Of a stretch of 64,000 nucleotides of DNA, positions 1-21,700 are shown in pieces. Made by a program: the position numbers and the translations under genes. The notes under the pieces were generated by a model. The model did no database searches, had not been told where the DNA came from, and worked only from the letters and a program-made list of their open reading frames with translations. How positions within the stretch are numbered: the first letter of the stretch is position 1; each line of letters starts with the position of its first letter. This DNA is from Eleginops maclovinus (lineage: Eukaryota; Chordata; Actinopteri; Perciformes; Eleginopidae), in NCBI RefSeq assembly GCF_036324505.1, contig NC_086370.1, positions 17,572,600-17,636,599 on the forward strand, in the 5' to 3' direction.

Positions 1-171
1 AGAAAATGTGTAAACTCGGCAAGTCATAATGAAAAAGCAAAAAGAACAAACTATTACTTTGACGTGCCTATGATCTCATTTCTCTTTACGGGACAATACT
101 ATTAAAAACAACAACAATGTCTTTTACTACACCCTTATCTTTTGTCATTTTAAATGTTTAAATAGACGTCA

Positions 172-415
172 GCAGAGCAGGATGCAGAGTGTTGGCAAAA
201 GTCCATAGGGACTTGGCTTTGGAACCGGAAGGTCACCAGTTCAAGTACCGACAAGACCAAGTGCTACCGAGGTGTCCCTGAGCAAGGCATGGCTTCCTAC
301 ACAGCTCCCCGGGCCCCGTACATAATTGCTGCCCTCTGCCCCTTACACTAGGAACGGTCAAATGCAGAGGCCGTGTAAATGTCCCCGCTGTGGGACTGAT
401 TATGATTCTATATAA
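172..415 (+). repeat. tRNA-derived SINE-like fragment
   Basis: A box-B-like stretch (AGTTCAAGTACC, near 238) is followed by the phrase about scoring of 'gtgctaccgaggtgtccctg' type that I recognise as common to a family of fish tRNA-derived SINEs, then a decayed body ending near 415. It lies in an atl2 intron. I recognise it from memory, without alignment, so the family name is left open. Confidence 0.5.
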
Positions 416-488
416 TGAGGGGCTTTATGTTTATCAACCGGTCGCTCTCAGTGTGAAATCTACGGCACTTTATAAAATCCTGCAGCAC

Positions 489-10264
<9,776 letters not shown>

Positions 10265-10279
<15 letters not shown>

Positions 10280-10400
10280 CTTGGACTGCTGAAATCTAAC
10301 GTGTGTGACGTCAGAGGAGCTTTTTTCTTCTTCACGCTCCTAACGTCTGCTGAAGTTCAAGCCTCCACGAGGCTGCTGCTGCTGGGTCAGAGACACCGCA
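10265..10400 (-). promoter_or_regulatory. atl2: atl2 promoter region: CRE palindrome and YY1-like start-site motif
   Basis: A perfect TGACGTCA palindrome lies at 10306-10313, 27 bases upstream of the atl2 start codon. The start codon itself (10279) is inside AAGATGGCGG, which matches the YY1 core often found just downstream of transcription starts of TATA-less housekeeping genes. No TATA box was seen. The transcription start is inferred, not seen. Confidence 0.5.
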
Positions 10401-11084
10401 GCAGAATGCAAACTATGTTCAAATTCGCTGAAAACAAAACATCATGTGTTTTCAACGCTTTTATACAGGGTTTTACTAGTCCAATACGATCATTGTGATG
10501 AAAAATATCGGATATGGGACTAGAGATTTAGTTTATGTAAAAACATTTAAAAACTAAAAACATATTATTTTCGTATAGATGTCTACCCCAGGATATGACC
10601 TTTCACTGGGTTCATGAGATACCAAAGGATTTTTTTATTATTTATTTTATTTGTTTGAATAAATAATACATAATTATTTCAAACTTATAGTTTATTTATC
10701 TAAATCCAATATTGTATAACTCTTTAACCATTTTCCTTTTGGTCTTTTAAAGCACTTTATAACATTGTTTTGAAAACTGATTATTATTATTATTTATAAG
10801 AATTGCAACAATCAGCTTCAAATTTTAACCGTCAAATACTTTGGATTATAATATTCTAATACCTGCAAAACTGATTACATTTTCATTAACCTTCGCTGTG
10901 TGCTGGTTTTATTTTTAATGATGTTAGCATGCTTACTCTGGCTACAGTCTATGATGCGCAAATGCTAAACTGCAATGGTCTACATGTTGAACATTATAAA
11001 CATAAAAATGTTATCCTTGGCCTTTTGAGAAGATAAACATCAGTCAGATTGTATGCCATCTCCCTCACCCTCCACACTCCTCTC
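10401..11084. other. AT-rich intergenic sequence
   Basis: Between the atl2 promoter and the LINE fragment. AT-rich; no open frame, RNA gene or clear repeat can be supported. Confidence 0.5.
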
Positions 11085-11700
11085 CACCAGTGGACCAGAT
11101 GACACTATGGAGAATCTGCCTGTTCATTGACTACAGTTCAGCATTCAACACATTGTGCCCTCCAAGCTCACTATTAAGCTCAGACATCTGGGTCAGTCAA
11201 CAGGCTCCCTTGTGACTGGATTCATGAGTTACCTGCTGTCAGATCCAGCATGCGGATGGGAACATACAACATCCTCCCCCTTGAACCCTCAGTATACACA
11301 GCCCCTCAGGGTTGTGTGGTCGAAGGATCTTTGACTTCCTTTCACGCCTGCATCAGTGGCAAAACACTCGGCTGAAAACACTTCATCAAGTTTGCTGACG
11401 ACAGACGATAATCGGCTATCACAGGACTGGTCGAAAGATCGTGCTACAGAGGGCAGTCAGGCCCTGTCTTCTCTGGTTGCCAGGACCCAAATCAACTGCA
11501 TTCTACAAACGTTGAGAAAAACAAAGAATGTTGTATTGTCAACTTAAACTGCTACACGATTGACTCAAGACACACACACCCATCTACACATGACTAGGGA
11601 CCTTGGAACGCAGTCTACAGATTTAGGTTCCTCGGTGGGTACTCATGAGACCTGCATGGATCACATCCCCTCAGGGCAACCAACTGTCCGGAGACCTTCT
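11085..11700 (+). pseudogene. LINE reverse-transcriptase fragment, decayed
   Basis: Conceptual pieces in shifting frames read like reverse-transcriptase motifs of fish non-LTR retrotransposons (Rex1/L2-like): FIDYSSAFNT near 11126, a PQGCV-like block near 11300, and a KFADD-like block near 11385. Stops and frameshifts are frequent, so it is a dead fragment. Limits and clade are approximate. Confidence 0.7.
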
Positions 11701-12510
11701 CCATCCAGGGATAGCGAATAGGAGTCATGAACAACCTCCAATTTCCTCTTCTACATTCATATCATGGTTCCACAACAGATAATCTTGGGACTGGCTGCCA
11801 TTCCAACTCCTAGTATGACAGTCACGCCACAAAAGGTAAGACCCATAAGAGCCAGTGGTGAAAAAATGCTCCCGAAAGAGGAGTAGGAGCTGCCAGTCAT
11901 TGGATGCCACTTCTACATCCCAGCGAATTGTAGAAAAGCCGGATAAGTCGATATTAAAAGGGTCCAACATGCACCCCACAGCAATAATCAGTGTGTGTAC
12001 AGTCAGTATACGTGTTCGCGCATGGCAGGACTAAAGACTCAAAAGTTTTTGTTCATGTATTAAGACTCCTGTATACTCCTGATCCTTATGTGATGTCTAC
12101 TTTACATTGTTTAGTACCACATACATAATATTATATCATATTTAACAACAATCTAGTCCATTGCTAGTCGTTTAAAGTTACACACATCTATTTAGCTTAA
12201 GTAAATTAAGCCTTACTGTGTTAACGTAAATACAGCTGCTTCTTACCTATACACTCTCATCTTATAACAGTTTTACGAATTGTTTAAAAACCTTTTAATT
12301 GGATGTTTCCTATATTTGTATGATATTTTCCATGTCAAGTCTTAATGTTGCAATAGTTAAATAGTTCTCTCCTATTGCCTGAACTATTGTTTATCTGTAA
12401 ATTTATTATTGTAACACCACGCTCATTGCTCGTGTCTTGTTGGAGGAGAGCGGACATAAGATTTCAAATCACAACATAGTGCAGCTGATCTGCTGGGCAT
12501 CTGTACAAAT
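11690..12510 (+). repeat. interspersed or duplicated element, copy A
   Basis: Alignable by eye with 13490-14555. Shared blocks in the same order are CTCCATCCAGGGAT..GGAGTCA, a CAATAA..GTGTGTACAGT block, a TTAA..ACCTTTTAA block, CCTATTGCCTGAA, and CACGCTCATTGCTCGTG against CAGCGCTTCAATTGGCTCGTG. Copy A starts inside the end of the LINE fragment, so it may be that element's tail. Confidence 0.6.
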
Positions 12511-13489
12511 AAAACGTTGAACGTTGAGAAACCTTGAAATTTATCTTTTATCTCAAAGCACCGCTGTGTGTGAGCACTGCTCAGAGCAGCTAGCATGTCT
12601 AGTTTGTTTAATGTGATAATATTCATTAATTTATCCATTCACTCACAACACCAACCTCTTGTGGTCACCAGTAGGCCTGATAATGTACACACTGAACCAC
12701 ACTTCCTGCCTATGTGTAGCTTGGTGAAGGTTAACTTTAACAGGCAGAGCTGTCCTCGGGAAAGATAAGACTTATATCCAACCAAATATCTGTGATACAG
12801 TGCAGATATGTTGTTCTCCGCTTAGTAACTTTATGGTGTTTAACTGCTGTCAGTGATGACTGCGGAGCAAGGAGTCATTAAAGCACTTCACCTTGGGTAA
12901 ACTCTCTTCATGTATTTACACAGCCATTCACATCCCCAAATTATTTCCTGACATTGTGGAAAGATGATGTGCTGAAAGGGATGCTTAAATAGGAGGGCAG
13001 TTTTCTTCAAGCCTTGCAATCCCATGGCATAATAACACTCGGCTGGAAAAAACTTGGGCTTCAGTTTGCTGCATGAGAAGATATGATAATATATTTAATT
13101 GAGTAATTACATTAACTATGTTGATGTAGATTTCAATTTGAAAAAGATCAATGTTGCTATCCATGCCAGTGGCTCTGTCTGTCTCTGAGTTGGCCTGTTT
13201 GCATTGCCATTTAGCTAATCTAAATGCTTCCTGACAAAGCTGCTGTTTGGAGAAAGTAATCAAAGATACTGTTGTAAATTTCCAACTCTAAACTCTGCTA
13301 CACTGATATGACCTCAACACACACAACCACACAGTACATTTATATTTACACATGAAAGCATTCATAGGGCACCTTAAGTAACCCCGCACATGTGCCTATC
13401 AGATTTTAGTTAGCTAACTGGGATTGGGTGTCTGACGACTGCTGGATCAACACTCCCTCTCTCTGAGGGACAACCCCACATTTCCTGGA

Positions 13490-14640
13490 GAACCTGCTCC
13501 ATCCAGGGATTAGATCTGACATTTAGGAGTCACTGAACAACCCTCCTATTTTTCCTGTGCTTCTTCACATTTCAAAATCATACATTGAGCTTCCTAAAAC
13601 AGATCACATCTTAGGGACTGTTTTGGCCTCCCATCTTCCAAAAACTATCCTAAATAAGTCCAACAGTCAAGCACACAAAAGGTCAAGACACACAAAGAGA
13701 AGAAGAGCAACAGATGGAAAATAATTGGTTTCCAGAAAGAGTGAGAGTAAAGAGAGACCTGCTGAGTTAATCTGTGTCACTGCTCTTCTATTCTTAGCCA
13801 GTCCCATCGGCCAGCAGAAATATGAGAAACACACGTGATGACCCAGGTCCTGATAAATTTAGAAAGAGGGTCAGTGAACAGTGACAAGCCCCCTGACCAG
13901 CAATAAACTCCAGATGTGTGTACAGTACAGTATATGTGTTCGGATGGTATGGAGCTTAAGGAGTGCAAAGTTTTCTGTTCTTATTAAAGAATCCCCTGTA
14001 TATTCCCATGCATCCTATTTTATTGGCTATTTACCTTTAAATGTTTTCCCCTCCCATCAAAATTCATATCATATTTGAAAACAAGTCCCTGAGAGTCATG
14101 TTGCAGTCAGTTTAGAGAAGCTTTACATCCACATCTATTTGAGCTCATGAAATGGTAAAGATTGAAAAGAGGGCTCCCTCTAGTGTCTGCAACCTAAAAT
14201 ACAGGCTGCTTCTACCAATATCACAAGCTGCATAGCAATCTTTATGAACAAGTTGTCCTTACCTGAATTGGTTTAAAGAGACCCTTTTAAGTTTTGGGAT
14301 GTTTTCCTATACCTTTTGTATGTTATACAGGTTTTTGTCCATGTCAATGGTCTGTAAATGTTCTGCAAAAGTTAAAATCAAGGGTTTCTCTCCACATATT
14401 GCCTGAAACGCCTCGATTGTTTACTCCTGTAAAATTATGGCATTACTATGTAACACCAGCGCTTCAATTGGCTCGTGCTCCAACACATTGTACGTGATAG
14501 GCTAAGGAGCGGGACATCTCTAAGCTGTTGACCAATCACAACAGAGCTGGCCAGCTAACCGATCAGTGTAGACTGGGCTCTGGTTTCACACTGAGGGTGA
14601 AAAGAGGTGCTGCAGCACAGGAAGTATGAGGGGAAAAAGA
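13490..14640 (+). repeat. interspersed or duplicated element, copy B
   Basis: Second, longer copy of the element at 11690-12510, offset by about 1.8-2.05 kb because of indels. Its end (CAATCACAACAGAGCTGGCC..AGGTGCTGCAGCACAGG) resembles the 3' part of a frequent fish interspersed element. It contains no intact open frame. Confidence 0.6.
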
Positions 14641-15458
14641 CACTTTTTGAACATTAAATCATGCAAACATATCACAGTAGGGGTACAAAAATACAAAAAT
14701 GAACAGAATATGTCTGCATTAAACAATGAGAAATAATGAGAACATCCTTAAGACATTGTTTACTTACGAGTCTGTTGCACATTTGAATTATTTTCATAAT
14801 TAATAGGTCATTGAAAACAACAAGAGACACACAACTAATACGTTTATATTCTGTTTACTTACAGAATGACTTTTTTGAATGTCAACATGCTTTAAAGTTC
14901 TTTGAACAGAATTCATGTCCACACTGGACTCAGCGAGGAGTGAGCAGCAACTGTCATCCTGACAAGACAATAAAGATACAAAGATCAATTATGGAGAAAC
15001 ACCCCCAACCAAGTAAGGCATTTTAGAGATCTATTATGGATCAGTAAGACTAATTGTTGTGTAGAATACCACAGGAAGCCAGGTAGCTATTGTCCAATAG
15101 CTGCAATATTTTAAGTATTGTTTTTTCCTAATCCAATAGTGCTCCCAGATTCTTAACGAAATGGTGTTGTAAAATATAGTATCATTTTGAGCTACTTTAC
15201 TTTCCATACAATGACATTTCATACTTCATACACAGTGTAAATAAAATGTGGAGTAATTAAGGGATTTTTACATTACATAACACTTTTACCAAAGTAAAGA
15301 ATCTTAATGCCTCTTCAACAACTGCTTCAAATATTAACTTAAAGCAGGATGAATATCTTGGCAAAATAAGGCACAATAACAAAATCAGAAAACCTACATT
15401 TTGCATTTTGATTGTCAATTGTTGTTGTGTTAGCTTTCCTTTATCTCCTGTCTTTCAG
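14641..15458. other. intergenic sequence upstream of the 168-residue ORF
   Basis: No gene recognised. It ends in TTTATCTCCTGTCTTTCAG (to 15458), a good 3' splice site, so this stretch probably is 5' intron of the gene at 15464. Confidence 0.45.
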
Positions 15459-15463
15459 CGTGA

Positions 15464-15970
15464 ATGCCAACAGTCACTTGCCTTGATGCGTTGAATAGTG
15501 ATGATGAATATGCTGCACGTAATCTAAAAAAACTCCTCGGGGAAAAGCCATACCTTTACTATCCAGCCTGCAATCTCTCTGAGCTGGGTTGTAGCTCATC
15601 TGAATGTGGTCCCTCTAAATCTACACCAGGACCTGAAGGTCTCCAGATGTGGGAGCCAGACAGCAGTGGCGCTGACTTTCATTCCACAAAGGAAGGCTCT
15701 TCTCCTCTAGTGAATGAGTCATGTAACCTGAGCGGAGGTGTTGAAGATCCTTCTTCCAGCTGGATATTGAGGACTCTGCATCAGGTCACTTTCAGATCCA
15801 TCTACAGCTGTAAGAATTTCAATCGGAGATACCTCTACGCTCCCCCATCTGACATTTCTGGATTTGTGGATGAGGGCTTCACACTAAGCACCCAGGCCGA
15901 AACAATGCTTGCAGAGTCAGAAGCTGATGAACCTCCAATAGTAATCACCCAGAGACACGAAGCCATATGA
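15464..15970 (+). CDS. unrecognised 168-residue protein, single coding exon
   Basis: I do not recognise the family. A strong splice acceptor (pyrimidine tract then CAG ending at 15458) sits 5 bases before the start codon, and an in-frame TGA at 15461-15463 sits just upstream, so the whole coding part should be in this exon with untranslated exon(s) further left. The protein is acidic and serine-rich: N-terminus MPTVTCLDALNSDDEYAARN, a Ser/Gly/Pro-rich middle (about residues 45-90), then a more ordered-looking stretch WILRTLHQVTF..IYSCKNFNRRYLYAPP (about 105-132) and an acidic end. No signal peptide or membrane segment is visible. Codon use is balanced and there is no overlap with repeats. ATTAAA follows the stop directly, but this is too close to be a convincing poly(A) signal. 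Could be a small fish or vertebrate regulatory protein, or a chance frame; the splice-site context favours a gene. Confidence 0.6.
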   Translation: MPTVTCLDALNSDDEYAARNLKKLLGEKPYLYYPACNLSELGCSSSECGPSKSTPGPEGLQMWEPDSSGADFHSTKEGSSPLVNESCNLSGGVEDPSSSWILRTLHQVTFRSIYSCKNFNRRYLYAPPSDISGFVDEGFTLSTQAETMLAESEADEPPIVITQRHEAI

Positions 15971-15975
15971 TTAAA

Positions 15976-18220
15976 ATATTTCAACACTCTTAATTGTATC
16001 TTCATTTGGACATTTTTTATACATTCCTTTAAAAATACAGAAAACCCCAAATGTTTTTCAATCAATGACTTATGGTTGGTTTTACAGTAGCTAAAATAAC
16101 GTTCTTAGTTGAACATATTTGCATTAAGTTATGTAATATAGCACATTGTATGGCATTGTGATGTGCATGTAATACATTACGTTTTAGAATTTAAAGAAAT
16201 GTTATTTATTTTATGCATGTTCAAAGTGTTTATATATATTCCCACCCCTTCAGTCTGTTTCTTGTCTAACAAGTCAATGGCCACCATCAGTTATTGGATG
16301 CTTTTGTATAAATGTTCATATATGAGAGTACTAAGTATTATACTTTTACAGTAAAGCTATCTCTTTGACATTGCAGATAATGCAAAGAAATACTCAAAAA
16401 TGTAAGGTGTATTATTTCCACTATACAACCACAAGGTGTCAGTGTAGGCCTGTTAGAGCATATTTAGTCAGGTATAACGTAAAGGCTCCACAGTTGTACA
16501 AGTAAGTAGAGGGTAAAGATGACTTATACTTGTACTATTTAGCAAATCTCGCACAGCCTAGTTATATTGAAATTCCTCTCTTAGACCATTTAGTCGCAGG
16601 TCCTAGCTTCAACAGACACATCCAAGAAAAAACTAAATCAGCATTTATCATCTCCAACAAATATAATGAGTGAGAGGTATCATGTCCAGAAAAGATTAAG
16701 CAGAACTTGTTCATGCTTTTTTCCCCCCAGCAGGCTGGATTGTTAGTCTCTTATCAGGTCTCCCCAAAAATAGGAGTTTCAGTGCATTCAATTATTAGAA
16801 AGTATTGAATACACGTCTAATAGTTTGCACATGTTCACACTTGCGCATTAGTAATATAGTTGATTTTGAATAGAACATTATCATCATACAAGTTTAAACA
16901 ACCTCATAATTTTTGACAAGAGACCTTTTTTTCAAACTCCTGTTATTTCTCTGCAGGTATTAACTTACAACCTTTGACCCTCGCTCACCTCACTGTGTCT
17001 CCTCCACTCAGCAACGTGTTGATTGTCCGCTCTCTCATACAGTTTGCTTGCTGAATCAACAGCATTGCTGTCAGGTTGTCATGGTGTCTGATTGTTGAGT
17101 ATCATGTCACAGCCGGACGCCCCACTGAGCCTGCAGCCGATCCCATGGTTGCATGACGTTTACCTTAGCGAAGGCTGGAAAAGATGAAGGAGCCAGGAGA
17201 AGCTGTGTTGTGTCATCTCATGTCATAGACGTAGTGTTTAACAGAAAGTCTCTCAAAGTAACTTTGGGAGACTTTTTAATTAAAGTCATGTATTGTTATC
17301 AGAATAAACTGTATGATGGGTGAGTTTCTTCATTCTCGTATTCACACACACAAAGAACTACACAGGAAAAAAAAAGTCTTGATAGGTTTTGAAACTACTT
17401 TTGACAGTAAGTAGACAATGGCAACTAGAAAAATGATCAATAAATGTAGCATTACACAATATTTGGCAGGTTTCTTTTAATGAATTACTTAATGTTTCCT
17501 CCTTATACTTAGCTAAAAATTGTTCCTTCAGGTATTAAAAGTAGAGTATCAAAAGCACTTGTCATGTTACCTGTCCCTGTTCAGTTTTGTTTATTGTTAT
17601 ACAAGCTTTTACATGTTTGTTGTACATAAGCAAGTACAATTATATATTTATATAGCACATAGCAAGAAATCCATTAAAAGTACCTAAAATCTGTACTTGC
17701 AGCTGAGTTAAAATATATCTGCACTAGCTCTCAATTCCTCACATTGCCTTTATGCTATAATGTTTAAAACCTGAGAATTTCAACATCAGGTTCTTGTGAA
17801 TCAGAAACATTGTGAACAAGCTGGCTCCAACATTTTGCTGGGTGACCAGAGGTAAAACAGGTCCCGGGCCTCTGCAGGAACCCAGTGTCTCCAGGGCTCC
17901 GGCCTTCAGGGGCAGCACTCTGAAAGGGAAAGCCTGGGAGGAGACTCTGAGCCCAGGCTAGCTAACATACCAGCCTCATCACTCTCTCCACACTTCTGCT
18001 GTCAGGGCTTTTGTTTCAGCAACATTACTCACTCCCAAAGCCCTGCCTCCCAGGTAACTACACTGCTGAGCTCAGCCTCGGCATGATCTCACAAAATTAG
18101 CCTCAACCAAGCAACAGCCAGAGTAAATACAAACATACTAGAACAACAGGACTTGTACACATCCGAGTCAGGGAACACGAAGACCCGTCAGGCACTTCAG
18201 AACAATATACACCAATACAA
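15976..18220. other. intergenic, no gene seen
   Basis: Mostly AT-rich sequence. The block at about 16960-17200 is more balanced in composition and could be a conserved non-coding element or exon remnant, but no splice-bounded frame can be supported. Confidence 0.4.
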
Positions 18221-18221
18221 A

Positions 18222-18310
18222 AAACCCTTTCATTTCAATTCAAATCAGTATTTTATTGCCATGTCAAGACAGTTGTTAGGAGTTTGCCGAAGAACAGCTC
18301 TTAAAAACAA
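18222..18310. repeat. short interspersed repeat fragment
   Basis: TTCATTTCAATTCAAATCAG followed by TATTTTATTGCCATGTCAAG is a word pattern frequent in fish retroelement tails. Very short and diverged. Confidence 0.35.
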
Positions 18311-19880
18311 ATAAGCAGCCGTTGAATGCAGCTAAGTAGCCTTTATTTACTCAAGTACAAACATTTATGATGATCTAAATAACTTGAGGTAAAGATTCAC
18401 ACATGTTGGAAGAAAAAGGCTAAATTCCAAAAACGTAATGGTTAAATTGTATTTGAAAGGAAAGATCATATGTTGTCTTGTTGTCTGAGACATATGGTGT
18501 TGTGTTACTCTTATGATCTGCTATAACATTTTGACCATAAAAAAGCCATCAAACAAGGAAACATGTGCTATTCAATATTACAAAATAGTCAAAGCTGAAT
18601 AAAAAAACAGGTTATCCAACATCTAAGTTCCTCGGAGAAACATTTTTCTCTCTTTGAGTAGAAAAGTTGGTGTTCACCTCCCCTCCGATCCATTTAATAA
18701 CAGGGTGCAGATTTTGAATCCTTCACACACCAAAGACGGATTTTAACGAAGTTGCGTCTTCTGCTTTCCTTCACACCTCTTCCATTTACTTCCACTGACG
18801 ATTCAGATTTATTGTTTACCCCCTGGTGTCATGGCATACAGAAAAAAAGTCCTCAATAAACAACACGGTAACATGTTGAACATCCTTGCAGGAATCACGC
18901 TGTGTTTTTTAAATGTTCCAGTTTTTTGTTCTAAATGTTTGAGCATTCACTCAGTAATTATCTATGCTTTAATTCTCATCAACCAAATCTGAAATACCCT
19001 GAGTAAATATGATTGTTTACCACATTTTGCTGTTTCAAATCCCATCAATCATTTTCAAACTATTTTCTCTTTTCCTCAAAAACAGAAACTTTTCTGTTTG
19101 TAGATTTTTCACATTGCACAGCTCTGATAAACAAAATCACAATCTTATTCTCTTATGACACTATATAAACTAACATCATTATCCATGCTTTCGAGACTTT
19201 ACCCAGGGTTTATTTAAACTTAATTAAACAGGGGAGTCTCTTAAGATACATTTTACAAGTGAGAACCGGTCACAAGGACAACCTGGAGATTACACAGAGT
19301 CTTATGAATAATTTACTTTATTTGCATGTAGCAGCATAACATAGGACCCGAGAGGTGCAGAGAAGACAGTAAGATCATTTACAAGATACATATTCTTCAT
19401 AAAACATGCCTTTTATGTGTTGTTACTCTGAAGACCTTAAAAGGTGCTGTGTCAAACTTAAGTTTGTTTCACCCACTGACTTTATATCTTATTTTCCAGT
19501 TCAGTATCAGTTCAAGATATTGATATCAGTTCAAATGACATAAATGAAAAACACATGACAATAAAAACGACCCTGTACACCCATGTCTCACCCATATTAC
19601 AATATCACACCCATATGTTCATGTTTTGTCCTTTGTGGCAGTAAAGATCCCACTCAATTATGTCAAGTCATTTCAAATCAAAGGCCTAAATTGCAAGTGA
19701 ATTCCCGGGTCAATAGAGTTAAGGTTGATAGGTGTCTTCTTTTGTCGAGTCCAGACCAGTTTAAACTCATCAGTAATTGAAGAGTCCTCTGAAATGCATG
19801 ATTTTGACTTAATTGTCCTTGTTTCATACCTGCATTATGTGTGCATACATTTGTTAGAGAATAAGAGGAAGAGCTGCTAA
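18311..19880. other. intergenic, no gene seen
   Basis: AT-rich, no supported gene, RNA or repeat. Confidence 0.4.
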
Positions 19881-19889
19881 CAAACACGA

Positions 19890-20300
19890 GTGCGGCTCCA
19901 CCACCTCTCCCTCTTTCTGGGTGCAGCTTTGTGCGCCATCAAAAGGCCCTGAGCAAAGAGACATGAGCCTTAATTGTTGTTCTTTATCAGGCGGATAAAG
20001 GCAGGATGGGCATCAATTTAGGAGGCCTTTATTGGACTACAAAGTGTGACAGACTGACGGAGAGGTAATTGGCAGAGAGGGGAAAGGAGGACGGGATGAA
20101 AGAGGAGAAGGATGGAGAGACGAGGAGGAGAAGGGGATGTTGATGGAGGCGCATTTGATCAGGCAGTTATGGAGTAGAGAGGAGCAGAAGACTCTGCGTT
20201 GAAATGAAACAAAAGTAGATGAAGACTCCTCTTTGGTTGAAGCTACCCAGATCGTTTTGCAGAAGAAATAAAACAGTGCTACATCCATAATTAAAATCTA
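19890..20300. other. candidate conserved non-coding block
   Basis: Balanced composition, no simple repeat, with words such as GGAGGCCTTTATTGGACTAC. It resembles sequences seen in vertebrate regulatory landscapes. No frame bounded by splice sites. Conservation itself cannot be seen from one sequence. Confidence 0.25.
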
Positions 20301-20429
20301 AAATAAGATCAAGTTAGTCTTTATTGTTTGGTCCTGCAATCATTTAAAAGTGTATTTCTGATTGAGTGGCTTTGTGATTTACTTTTCTGTGCATCATAAA
20401 GCTGTAATATTTCATTTGTTAACTGCTTC

Positions 20430-20800
20430 AAAAAAACAAATGAAATGTTTGCTATAGAGCTTACATGTTTACCAAAGAAGAAGCATCGCGATTAAATGTC
20501 TCTCCTCGACATTTTGAAGGATTTCCTGAATTTAAATGTTTGCAGAGTTAAGAGTCACATACTTGTCGGGGGGTTGTATGTGTGTGTTAAAGCTTTGTGT
20601 AGTGTCAGGATGCACTCGCTGCTCGGTTTTCCTGCGCGTCACAGCTTGTTAATGTGGCAGGATAATGTTGGCCTCCTTCGATTACATCTGAACTAATGTG
20701 TTTGTCTGATTACACTGTGGCAATGTGAGGAGTGTAAAACAAAAGCTGAGCATAATTTCCAATCTGTCCTCCACACAGCACGCTAATGACATCATTTAGT
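20430..20800. other. candidate conserved non-coding block
   Basis: Balanced composition and no repeat signature. The open frame at 20496-20696 has no protein character that I trust. Conservation must be tested. Confidence 0.2.
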
Positions 20801-21129
20801 ATTGATGCATGTTGAAAAGTGCTGAAAGGAAATGGCCAAAAAAAGCCCGTTATACTTCTGAGCTACCTAAGAAGCATTGTTTGGTTCACACTCTCTGTAT
20901 TACACTGTCGTTCCCACAAATCGATGCGATATAATAATAGTTTATTGTCAGATCAAGCCCAACATTTTGACAGCAGCTCCATTCGCAACATCACCAAGGA
21001 CACATTTTTTTAAGTCAAGAAACTAGGGAACAGACATTTAACATAACATCTTGATCTCTAAAGAGAAACCTGCCCTCTAACTTACATTTGACCCTGGGTT
21101 TAAGCTCTGTATTCACACACACCCTAATA

Positions 21130-21700
21130 ATTCCTGGGTTCACACACTGACGGTGCAGCCCCGAAACCCCTGTCCCACTCCTCTGCTCTCCACCCCTGAC
21201 ATGAATATATGAGTGTTTTTATGTGTGCACTGAAAAGGCGCCGCTGAGTTAAGTGGCCTTGTTGTATTCTGCCTGAGCTCTAACGGCTTCCAGCGGGGGG
21301 TAGTGGGTGAGAGTGGTGTTGGTGGAGGTGGAGCTGGGGGTGGATGAAGGAGAGGCCTGCAGCACCATGCCTAATCAGCCTTTCTTGCCAGGGTCAAGAC
21401 TTTCTGTCTGGGTCCGCGGTGCTCCCTGCCACCGAGGACTCGTCCATTCAGGCGCACAATGTCCCTGTCAGTCCCGACAACACTTCCTGCCTCTGCTGGC
21501 TCCAGCCCTCGCAGGGATACACAATATTTCACAGCTCAAAACAATGGCCTGTCTGCCTGCACCCACCATATGGTTACTATGGGCCGCAATATTGACACAC
21601 ATCACTAATTATTCAAAGAGCTGACTGAGAGGGAGAGGGAGCTGAGGAGGAAGGAGGTCAGTTTTCCCTCTGTAATGTGATGTGAGATTAGACTCTGCTT
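21130..21700. other. candidate conserved non-coding block
   Basis: GC-richer than its flanks and repeat-free. It contains overlapping open frames in two phases (21307-21624, 21344-21595) that do not look like protein. Includes AT-rich homeodomain-like words (CTAATTATTC near 21605). Confidence 0.3.

Noticed and set aside
11085..11700. Active retrotransposon
   Set aside because: The reverse-transcriptase motifs are in different frames with stops; only a dead fragment.
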